A stretch of DNA of 41,716 nt from positions 1 through 41,716 of the forward strand of contig JAEORX010000009.1 in NCBI GenBank assembly GCA_016840685.1. Reading direction: 5' to 3'. Within the stretch, counting starts at the first letter, position 1; each line of letters starts with the position of its first letter. This document shows, in pieces, positions 31,199-38,811 of this stretch. A model generated the notes under the pieces. The model worked only from the letters and a program-made list of their open reading frames with translations, was not told the DNA's origin and searched no databases. The DNA comes from Candidatus Thorarchaeota archaeon (GTDB lineage Archaea; Asgardarchaeota; Thorarchaeia; Thorarchaeales; Thorarchaeaceae). Made by a program: the position numbers and the translations under genes.

Positions 31199-34138
31199 GT
31201 GAAAGATAAGAAGACAGAGGCAATTCTGGTCAGTGAAACACACTGGGACAGAGCATGGTACCAGACCTTTCAGCAATTCAGGCTGAGGTTAATCAGACTG
31301 GTCGACAACCTTCTGGACACAATCGAAAGCAATCCCAAATTCACTCACTTCACATTTGATGGACAGACTGTAGTTCTTGAGGACTATGTTGAGATGAAAC
31401 CAGAAGAACAAGAACGTCTGGTACAGCACATTCAAGATGGACGCATCTTAATCGGACCATGGTATGTGTTGCCTGATGTCTTTCTTGTTTCAGGAGAGGC
31501 TCTCATCAGGAACCTTCTGATTGGCAAGAGGGTGGCGGAGGACTATGGCCCCATTATGAATGTGGGATATATACCAGACCCCTTTGGACATGTGAGCCAG
31601 CTTCCCCAAGTACTTACGCAATTCAGGTGTGATTCAGTCATATTCGCTCGGGGTGGGGGAGATGAGATTGATGAACTTGGGTCAGAGTTCATATGGGAGG
31701 CGGGAGGAGGAAGTGAAGTCCTTGCTCACTGGTTGCCCTTGTCCTACGGAAATGCAGCCAAGCTCCCATTGGATGTCGATGATGCGGTTTCTGTACTAGA
31801 GGAGATTGTGAACAAGCTCCGACCTTCGTCAAAGATAGGAACTGTGCTCTTGATGAATGGTTCTGATCATGATGAACCTCAGACTCATGTCCCAGAGGTC
31901 ATTGATGCATACAATGCAAGACATGATGGACCCATTACCATGGGTACACTACCGCAGTTTATTGACAGAATCAGAGAGGTTCGAGGAAGCCTAAAACGCC
32001 ATCGGGGAGAATTCAGGGGATCAAAATTCCAAAATCTCTTGAGTGGTGTCTATTCAACGAGGATCTATCTCAAACAAATGAATGAGTACACACAGAGGCT
32101 TCTAGAGCGATGCGTAGAACCTTTCTCATCCATGGCAATGGTTCATGGTGTTGAATATCCCAATCATCAGCTTCGATTGGCATGGAAGTATCTCTTGAGG
32201 AATCATCCGCACGATGACATTTGTGGGTGTAGTATTGATGCGGTTCATGACGACATGGTCCAACGATTCAGATGGGTGAATGAGATTGCAGAACCCCTGT
32301 TGGAGATTGCACTGAATGCAATGAAGCAACGTGCAAAGTCTAGGAAACCAGGTGTGCTTGTGGCAAACCCGTCAGCATATAGAAGGTCAGGTATTGCAAT
32401 AGTTGAGTATCCACTATCAGACATTCGCTACAGCAGACTCACTGAGATAGAACTGGCTGTGCCAGATCTGAAGGCATCGACTAGCTTGGAGGCTGCTAAG
32501 AATGAGATTCATCTCGATTTCGTGAAGAAGCAGGGGTTTGATCCCCAACCCACAGCCACCCGAGAGATAGTTACATCGCATGGGAAACTCACTGAGTTTG
32601 AGTTCGACTTCTCAGCTTTGGCATTGATGTTCCGGCAGATGAGGGATCACCTTGAGCACACATCAACTGCATACAAGATAAGGGTGAATGCCGAAAACAA
32701 AATCGTTGAGGTCTGGGTGAGGAAACTCTATGCAGACAATGCTATGAGCGGATTTCATACGCTTGTGAGCGAGGATGGTCAGACAGTTCCAGTACAAGTA
32801 TTGGAGGTGGCATCAAGGAGAGACCCCAAATCAAGACTGGCACCGGACAGAGAGGCGTTTATCTCGTTAGCTCTCAGAGCGGAGGATGTAGGTGGGCTTG
32901 GGTTCAAGCGATATGACCTAGGTATCTCAGAAGAAGCACCAGATGAAACGCCAACAGACGGAGTGCACTGCAGTAAGTCTACTATCGAGAACAGCCTTGT
33001 TAGAGTCGATATGGGGCATAATGGAACGATCACTCTCACCGACAAGAGGTCTGGAGAAAAATATGAGGGGCTTATCGAGTTTGAGGACAGCGAGGACATC
33101 GGAGACTCTTATGACTACTGTCCCTCCTCCAACCATCAGAGCATTAGATATTCCGGGATAGAGGTTTCAATTGAAACGGGTCACTCAGGACCTCTGGTTG
33201 GTTCACTCATTGCGTCTGGTGAGTTGATGATTCCTCTTGCTGCTCGAGAGGACTCTCTTGGAAGAACAGAAGAAATGGTTGCTTGTCCATTCACAACGGA
33301 GGTCTCTCTCTGTGCTGGCTCTGCTACTGTGGAAGTCAATGTCGAATATGAGAACCTTGCAGAAGACCACAGACTTCGGGTGTTGTTTCCATCTAAGACA
33401 AAAGCAACCACATGTGAAGCGGACTCTTCCTTTGATGTGATAAAGAGACCTCTACGACCCAAGGAGGGCAAGGACTGGTTTCAGCCTGTTGCCCCCACCT
33501 ATCCGTTGAGAAGCTTTGTGAGTGTGTCATCTAAAAAACGCGGTCTTACAGTCGCCACAAGAGGTCTCTTAGAGTTTGAAATCCTCGATGACTCGGATGA
33601 AACAATAGCACTGACTCTTGTGAGGTCGGTAGGTTGGCTCTCCAAGAGTAACCTGACAACGCGAAATGGTGGAGCTGGACCCTATCTTGAAACCCCAGGA
33701 GCACAATGTCAGGGACTTCAGATGTCTGAGTTCTCAATCACCCCCCATACTGACAATTGGAGAGTCGCAGGAGTCCATCGGACGGTGGATGAATATCTCA
33801 ATCCCCTGGTGGCGCGATTCATTCCACCTGGTGATGAAGAGGAGTGTGACTACCAGCTAGAGGGGATTAATGTCGAAGAGGAAGACATTATGCTGTCAGC
33901 ATTCAAGCAGTCAGAGAATAGCCAGTATCTTGTTCTCCGTTTCTGGAACATTTCAGACGACGAAAAAGATTGTACCATCGACTTGGGCTTCAACGTCACT
34001 AAGGCAATAGGAGCACGAGCTGATGAAACACCCAGTCATCGATACACACAACACTTGATTGAGGATCATATTCTGAAACTACGATTTGGCCCAAAGGAAA
34101 TACGGACAATCCTGCTATCTTTGGAAGAAGAGGAGTAG
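31199..34138 (+). CDS. GH38 family alpha-mannosidase
   Basis: 979 residues, a full-length member of glycoside hydrolase family 38. The zinc site begins with SETHWDRAWYQ (His15, Asp17), the catalytic nucleophile is Asp127 in GYIPDPFGH, and NHPHDDICGCSIDAVHDD (about 335-352) carries the other zinc histidine. Mid and C-terminal beta domains follow. No signal peptide is present, so it acts in the cytosol, removing mannose from glycans or glycosides. The GTG start has AGGGGAT six bases upstream. The Vps62-like gene follows with seven bases between, suggesting one transcript. Confidence 0.9.
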   Translation: MKDKKTEAILVSETHWDRAWYQTFQQFRLRLIRLVDNLLDTIESNPKFTHFTFDGQTVVLEDYVEMKPEEQERLVQHIQDGRILIGPWYVLPDVFLVSGEALIRNLLIGKRVAEDYGPIMNVGYIPDPFGHVSQLPQVLTQFRCDSVIFARGGGDEIDELGSEFIWEAGGGSEVLAHWLPLSYGNAAKLPLDVDDAVSVLEEIVNKLRPSSKIGTVLLMNGSDHDEPQTHVPEVIDAYNARHDGPITMGTLPQFIDRIREVRGSLKRHRGEFRGSKFQNLLSGVYSTRIYLKQMNEYTQRLLERCVEPFSSMAMVHGVEYPNHQLRLAWKYLLRNHPHDDICGCSIDAVHDDMVQRFRWVNEIAEPLLEIALNAMKQRAKSRKPGVLVANPSAYRRSGIAIVEYPLSDIRYSRLTEIELAVPDLKASTSLEAAKNEIHLDFVKKQGFDPQPTATREIVTSHGKLTEFEFDFSALALMFRQMRDHLEHTSTAYKIRVNAENKIVEVWVRKLYADNAMSGFHTLVSEDGQTVPVQVLEVASRRDPKSRLAPDREAFISLALRAEDVGGLGFKRYDLGISEEAPDETPTDGVHCSKSTIENSLVRVDMGHNGTITLTDKRSGEKYEGLIEFEDSEDIGDSYDYCPSSNHQSIRYSGIEVSIETGHSGPLVGSLIASGELMIPLAAREDSLGRTEEMVACPFTTEVSLCAGSATVEVNVEYENLAEDHRLRVLFPSKTKATTCEADSSFDVIKRPLRPKEGKDWFQPVAPTYPLRSFVSVSSKKRGLTVATRGLLEFEILDDSDETIALTLVRSVGWLSKSNLTTRNGGAGPYLETPGAQCQGLQMSEFSITPHTDNWRVAGVHRTVDEYLNPLVARFIPPGDEEECDYQLEGINVEEEDIMLSAFKQSENSQYLVLRFWNISDDEKDCTIDLGFNVTKAIGARADETPSHRYTQHLIEDHILKLRFGPKEIRTILLSLEEEE

Positions 34139-34145
34139 AGCGCAC

Positions 34146-34853
34146 ATGAAGAGCTCTGAAGACATAGTCAGTCTTGCGAGGAGCTATGCCCCAATTGTGC
34201 ATTTTCACCCCAGAGAGGGAGAGTTCTGTTGCTATCCTTCTGATGCAGAAGAGATCTATGAGATGTTCCATCAAGACTGGAATCTGTTTGTTGAGGATCG
34301 ACATCCAAAACAACTACCTGCCTCTCCACCATGTTACTATGAGTATTGGAAGGATGAGAACCTAATTCAGATTCGGTATTGGTTTTGGTATCGTTACAAT
34401 GACTTCCCTGGTGCACCTTTTAGTATTGGGAAGCATGTGGGTGACTGGGAGAATGTTGAAGTCAGATTCTTTGGTTCAAGAGAAGTAGATGATGCAATAT
34501 GGCTGTTGTCTAATCACTATGAAGCGCGACTTGCTTCAATAGCTAAGACATTGCCAGGCTTTCTCCTTGAGGGTGCAATTCTGAATCAAGAGCAAATCAA
34601 TGTGTGGTCTGCGTTGGGAACTCATGCAAATTATCCATCTCCGCAGAGTAGTCCTCGCTGCTATTTCCGGATATTCTGTGACAGAGTAGCTGATGGTGGT
34701 CTCATCTGGAACACCCAGGAAAATCTGATACTAATGGAAGAAACGAACTTCAAATCATTCAAAGGGCGATGGGGTGACAAAAAGAGCCCAAGAGGACCAG
34801 CAAATGAGTACAACAACCGCTGGCGCAATGCCCCTGATACAGACCCTGTCTAG
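34146..34853 (+). CDS. Vps62/DUF946-like protein
   Basis: 235 residues from the ATG at 34146 (AGGAG ten bases upstream). LARSYAPIVHFHPREGEFCCYPSD at the N-terminus, IRYWFWYRYND, and GKHVGDWENVEVRFFG are the landmarks of the Vps62/DUF946 family, in which YAPxxxxHPxE and HxGDWE recur; that family includes yeast Vps62 and plant proteins. Later SALGTHANYPSP matches the family's xxGxHAxY region. Function is unsettled even in eukaryotes; proposed links are vacuolar sorting or a lipid/cell-wall role. No membrane segment is seen. Its stop codon overlaps that of the ICMT-like gene on the other strand by four bases. Confidence 0.65.
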   Translation: MKSSEDIVSLARSYAPIVHFHPREGEFCCYPSDAEEIYEMFHQDWNLFVEDRHPKQLPASPPCYYEYWKDENLIQIRYWFWYRYNDFPGAPFSIGKHVGDWENVEVRFFGSREVDDAIWLLSNHYEARLASIAKTLPGFLLEGAILNQEQINVWSALGTHANYPSPQSSPRCYFRIFCDRVADGGLIWNTQENLILMEETNFKSFKGRWGDKKSPRGPANEYNNRWRNAPDTDPV

Positions 34854-35371
34854 ACTGCTGACTCGATAGAGGGCGACCATGGTGTTCGTCTTGGAACCCA
34901 ACGGGGGACGTTCTCAAAGTACTCCGCATATTCATCCCCAAACCGTTTCAAAAGACCTGGTTCTTCTGACTTGATGAAGTAGATGTGATTCCCAATAAAG
35001 AAAATGAATGTCCAGAGGAAGATGGTGTAGTTTGAGAGTATGATTGACTCTCCAAGCAGGCCAAATAGAACTCCTGTTATCATTGGATTGCGTACATACT
35101 GATAGATACCTGTCACAACTAATCTTTGTGTTGGTGCCCATGGAGCAAGTGTCCCCCTACCGATACTCGCAAACATCCGAATACACATAACCAATAGTAG
35201 AATGCCGAAGGAGAGCGTTATCAAACCAAACAATAGGACTAGCAGCTCGAGAGACCATGGTAGAAACCATCCTATTATGGTGTCTGATGTCCACCACATC
35301 AAGAACCACGGCATTAAAATCATGACACCAACTGGTAATAGGAGTGATCCAGCGTGCTCTCGTTTGCTCAT
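34850..35371 (-). CDS. ICMT/PEMT-like membrane methyltransferase
   Basis: 173 residues from the ATG at 35371 (GAGGGAT seven bases upstream; TTG at 35386 is an alternative). Four or five membrane helices are visible. The C-terminal half carries the family pattern: TQRLVVTGIYQYVRNPMITGVLFG, then SEEPGLLKRFGDEYAEYFENVPRWVPR, which includes the SAM-binding RHP-like region (here RNP) and the EEP..RFG..Y motif of isoprenylcysteine carboxyl methyltransferases and phospholipid methyltransferases. Archaea lack prenylated cysteine proteins in known pathways, so a lipid or isoprenoid substrate is likelier. It follows nadB by 15 bp in the same direction. Confidence 0.75.
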   Translation of the reverse strand: MSKREHAGSLLLPVGVMILMPWFLMWWTSDTIIGWFLPWSLELLVLLFGLITLSFGILLLVMCIRMFASIGRGTLAPWAPTQRLVVTGIYQYVRNPMITGVLFGLLGESIILSNYTIFLWTFIFFIGNHIYFIKSEEPGLLKRFGDEYAEYFENVPRWVPRRTPWSPSIESAV

Positions 35372-35386
35372 CTGCAAATCCCTCAA

Positions 35387-36976
35387 TCATTCGATAGCTT
35401 CGTACCCCTTTTGCATGACTGTGTCGACAATCTCCTTTGATTTTTCTGGGTGGTCTATATTGTAATGCGCTCCCCGACTCTCCTTCCTCATCCGAGCCAT
35501 TCTGATAACCAGTTCCGCGACCAGCGCGATGTTTCGTAGCTCTACCAAGTCAGGGGTTAGTCGATAGTCCCAATAGAATTGATTGATCTCCTTCTGGATG
35601 AATTCAATCCGATTCCGTGCACGAATGAGTCTTTTGTCGGACCGAGCAATTCCTACATAGTTAATCATCATCCTGCGTATTTCTTCCCAGAGATGCGAGA
35701 TGACGACTAACTCATCTGGATCGGTGGCTTCTCCTGGATCCCAGGGAGGGATCTCCATCGTGGGCACCTCCGATTTTATCTCCTCTGATGCCGCCACAGA
35801 CGCATTGTGTGCAAGAACTGCAGCTTCAAGAAGTGAGTTACTTGCCAACCTGTTTGCACCATGGAATCCTGTACACGCAGTTTCACCGATGACAAAAAGT
35901 CCTTGCACATTAGTTCTACCATTAATGTCCGCCTTGACACCACCCATCATGTAGTGGGCAGCGGGAACAACTGGAATGGGCGATTTGGTGATGTCAATTC
36001 CAGCCTCAAGACAGGTCTCATAAATTTGAGGAAATCGATCTTTAATGAAATTTGAGTCCTTGAAGGAGATATCAAGCCAGACATGATCAGCCCCTGTTTT
36101 CTTCAGGACTGTATCAATAGCACGAGCAACTATGTCTCTGGGAGCGAGTTCAGCATCCTCATGATAATCTTGCATGAACCGTTTTCCATCAGGCCCGAGT
36201 AATATGGCACCCTCCCCCCTCAGTGCTTCAGAGATGAGAAAGGATCGAATCTTGTGATGATAGAGAAGTGTAGGATGAAACTGGACCATCTCAAGATTTT
36301 TTACAACAGCTCCTGCACGATATGCCATCGCGATGCCATCCCCAGTGGCTACATCTGGGTTACTTGTATAGAGAAATACACGACCAGCACCTCCTGTTGC
36401 TAGGATAACTGCTTTTGCAACATATCGTTCAATCTCATTTGTGTTGAGATCCAAGACATAAGCACCATTCACTCGATTGTTGCGAACAAAGAGGTTTACC
36501 GCCATATGGTTCTCATGTATTTGGATATTCTCCGCACATGATAATTGCTTAGAGAGCGCGATTTCAATATCCTCTCCTGTATGGTCCTTTACATGCAATA
36601 CACGTCGCTTGCTATGACCTCCTTCGAGTCCAAGATCATACTTGCCTGTTTCTTCCTCGCCACAGAAGTCAACCCCCAGCTGCACAAGTTCTTGAATTCT
36701 AGCAGGACCAGCCTGCACTATCTGTTCCACAACATCACGGTGGCAGAGTCCATCGCCAACACGAATGGTGTCTTCTACATGCAACTTGATTGAGTCCTCA
36801 GCAGAAACGACAGCTGCTATTCCGCCCTGAGCCTTCATGGTCGCAGACTCTGTGAGACGATCCTTTGTCACGATATTGACAGTTCCATCTTTTGCAGCCT
36901 TAAGTGAGAAAAGCTGACCGGACAGACCACTACCAATTACCAGAAAATCCGAAGAATAGATCTTCTCATACATCAT
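35387..36976 (-). CDS. nadB: L-aspartate oxidase
   Basis: 529 residues. It oxidises aspartate to iminoaspartate for NAD synthesis using FAD. DFLVIGSGLSGQLFSLKA is the FAD-binding motif; ATMKAQGGIAAVVSAEDSI, HVKDHTGEDIEIAL, ATGGAGRVFLYTSNP, MVQFHPTLLYHH and GLFVIGETACTGFHGANRLASNSLLEA are family motifs, the HANRLASNSL part being the flavin loop shared with succinate dehydrogenase. The C-terminal helical domain has the Arg-rich segment ending in MRKESRGAHYN. A role as fumarate reductase subunit is excluded because the NadB-type residues and length fit. No nadA or nadC is in the window. The first ATG of a pair is used. Confidence 0.85.
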   Translation of the reverse strand: MMYEKIYSSDFLVIGSGLSGQLFSLKAAKDGTVNIVTKDRLTESATMKAQGGIAAVVSAEDSIKLHVEDTIRVGDGLCHRDVVEQIVQAGPARIQELVQLGVDFCGEEETGKYDLGLEGGHSKRRVLHVKDHTGEDIEIALSKQLSCAENIQIHENHMAVNLFVRNNRVNGAYVLDLNTNEIERYVAKAVILATGGAGRVFLYTSNPDVATGDGIAMAYRAGAVVKNLEMVQFHPTLLYHHKIRSFLISEALRGEGAILLGPDGKRFMQDYHEDAELAPRDIVARAIDTVLKKTGADHVWLDISFKDSNFIKDRFPQIYETCLEAGIDITKSPIPVVPAAHYMMGGVKADINGRTNVQGLFVIGETACTGFHGANRLASNSLLEAAVLAHNASVAASEEIKSEVPTMEIPPWDPGEATDPDELVVISHLWEEIRRMMINYVGIARSDKRLIRARNRIEFIQKEINQFYWDYRLTPDLVELRNIALVAELVIRMARMRKESRGAHYNIDHPEKSKEIVDTVMQKGYEAIE

Positions 36977-37082
36977 GACTTCGCCACCTATCGTTCAGTA
37001 TATTCGACTCATAAGGGTTCTCGAATGTCGTAGGAAGACATTAACCTCAGAGTTGTTCATTAATATATGACTGGATTGATTG

Positions 37083-37799
37083 ATGATGACGAACTGCGCG
37101 GAATGTAGAAGGTACGGATACTCACGAACCAACCAAGAGGTGTTTCCTTGTGCCCTCTGCGGAGAGTTCAGATGTGAGGACCATACCATTTGGGTCCCTG
37201 CACATGAGATAGAAAGACCATTTGAAGAGAACCAGGCTCTTCTCAAACTGATGCGGAAGAATGCCAAACAGGGGGGTTGGTATTGCTTTTGCGGAAGACC
37301 AACACATATACCCCGCGGACTTCCGTATCGTTCAGGTCCAGGTAGGCAGGGAGGCAAGATAGTTTCACCAATACTAGACCATCAGAAAAAAACCGGACTT
37401 GAGAGGTTTCGCATGTGGGAAACTGGTGTCATTGAAGATGGTTTTGAGAAGGCATGGGATGCCAAGCACTATGCGTTATCATGCTCTGTAGCCCCCATCA
37501 TGGTTCTCATTGCGAACCTGCATGAAACGCAAGGGACCACGCCAGGTTTTCTTGACACTGTTTATCGAACTGCAATTAGTGCGTTTGGTGATAAGAAGGA
37601 CACATTCTTTGTGCCCTCCAAAACAACTTTCGAGGTCGTAGTTTCTAAATTCCCTGAACTGAGGGTGCTTGTAGAGTTTGTGTGCTCACGCTGCGCTGTA
37701 ATCCCTTGTCTAAACAGGCAAGCACATTTCTACGACCAAAAGCTCTTCAAGAGGCTTGTTAACTACCCAGAGGATCTTTTCCCTGAAACTGAGGACTAA
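37083..37799 (+). CDS. AN1-like zinc-finger protein, candidate
   Basis: About 238 residues. The N-terminus holds C-x2-C-x14-C-x2-C-x4-C-x2-H (Cys5, Cys8, Cys23, Cys26, Cys31, His34) and a further His at 41, close to the AN1 zinc-finger order C-x2-C-x9-12-C-x2-C-x4-C-x2-H-x5-H-x-C but without the final Cys. Further CxC (YCFC) and CxxC (CSRC) pairs lie at about 66 and 209. The rest is unrecognised. A TATA element (TTAATATATGA) only about 20 bases upstream suggests a leaderless mRNA starting at the ATG pair (37083 or 37086). AN1 fingers occur in eukaryotic ubiquitin-linked proteins; the link here is tentative. Confidence 0.5.
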   Translation: MMTNCAECRRYGYSRTNQEVFPCALCGEFRCEDHTIWVPAHEIERPFEENQALLKLMRKNAKQGGWYCFCGRPTHIPRGLPYRSGPGRQGGKIVSPILDHQKKTGLERFRMWETGVIEDGFEKAWDAKHYALSCSVAPIMVLIANLHETQGTTPGFLDTVYRTAISAFGDKKDTFFVPSKTTFEVVVSKFPELRVLVEFVCSRCAVIPCLNRQAHFYDQKLFKRLVNYPEDLFPETED

Positions 37800-37863
37800 C
37801 CCCATCAGCAATCTCAGATATCGTTAAATGAAAAATAATCGAGCTCGCTTTGGAGTTAGCGAA

Positions 37864-38742
37864 ATGGACATCGAGGGAATAATCATCTTTGATGCAGCGG
37901 CTGGTGTGCCACTTTTCTCCAGAATGAAGACCAGAACAGACCCATCCCTCTTCTCTAGCTTCATCACTGCCATAGGCCACTTCACAAGGGAACTCAAATT
38001 CGGAGGTCTCTCTTCATTCACGACAGAAGAGAAGGTGATCTATCTTGCTCCTCGAGACCGAATAATCACCGCACTCATTGCTCCTAAGAAGAAAGAGTAT
38101 CAGACAGCTTATTCGCTCGCAAATGAATTGGGAAGGCAATTTGAAGAGAGTGGCATATCATCTAATATTTCCAGGAAGGAAGACTACGACGAGTTTGCAG
38201 AGGTTGTAGACCAGTTTCTGAGGAAGATACAGAATCCCTTTCTAACGAGGGTTTCAGAGTTTATTCAAAACCAGTATCCAGGGGAAGTGACTGTTAAGCC
38301 AAATCTAATGAAGCGAGACGGGTCCCAGGGGTCTGTGGACATTTTGATAGACGCTGGGAAATCTGCTGCAAGTAGTGGAAACGTAACCGAAAAATTTGGC
38401 GAGAACTATAGTTTTGTGAAGGTCCTTGACTCAATGGTGGGTCGAGTCCACATCATAGAATTCATTGACTCACTGGATAACTTTGCAGTACTTGCAATGA
38501 AAAAAGATGAGATGATACTGACGCCCTACTTTCCCGCAAGAGCGATAATTGTCGGAAGGGAGTATGACTCCGCAGCGATTGATTTTCTGATGAAACTCCC
38601 CAAAGGCAATATTGGGAGATATATTGATGGTGCATACATCTATGCAGGTCTCAAGCTAAAGGGGATTCCAAAGGAAACTCGATGTGTTGTGGATGTCTGG
38701 AAATGGCATGATGATACTAATCCAGAACCAGTTGATTTTTAA
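37864..38742 (+). CDS. Longin/roadblock-like domain protein, candidate
   Basis: 292 residues from the ATG at 37864, chosen because GGAG lies nine bases upstream; an ATG at 37828 would add 12 residues. The first 100 residues have the order of a longin or roadblock domain: GIIIFDAAAGVPLFSRM, then LFSSFITAIGHFTREL, then VIYLAPRDRIITALIAP and a long helix. Such domains bind small GTPases in eukaryotes and Asgard archaea. The second half (after about residue 160) has no recognised family. No membrane segment or signal peptide. It follows the AN1-like gene in the same direction. The fold call is by eye. Confidence 0.45.
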   Translation: MDIEGIIIFDAAAGVPLFSRMKTRTDPSLFSSFITAIGHFTRELKFGGLSSFTTEEKVIYLAPRDRIITALIAPKKKEYQTAYSLANELGRQFEESGISSNISRKEDYDEFAEVVDQFLRKIQNPFLTRVSEFIQNQYPGEVTVKPNLMKRDGSQGSVDILIDAGKSAASSGNVTEKFGENYSFVKVLDSMVGRVHIIEFIDSLDNFAVLAMKKDEMILTPYFPARAIIVGREYDSAAIDFLMKLPKGNIGRYIDGAYIYAGLKLKGIPKETRCVVDVWKWHDDTNPEPVDF

Positions 38743-38756
38743 TGTCTAGCCAGTAG

Positions 38757-38805
38757 GAATACTACAGTATTCACAGGTTGCTGCCTTTTCAGATTTCAGA
38801 ATCTG
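38757..38805. terminator. Two short hairpins between convergent genes
   Basis: GAATAC/GTATTC (38757-38772, four-base loop) and CAGATT/AATCTG (38790-38805, loop TCAG) lie in the 69-bp gap between the ends of the longin-like and glycosidase-like genes. They may terminate both transcripts, although no long T-run follows. Confidence 0.35.
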
Positions 38806-38811
38806 TAAGCT

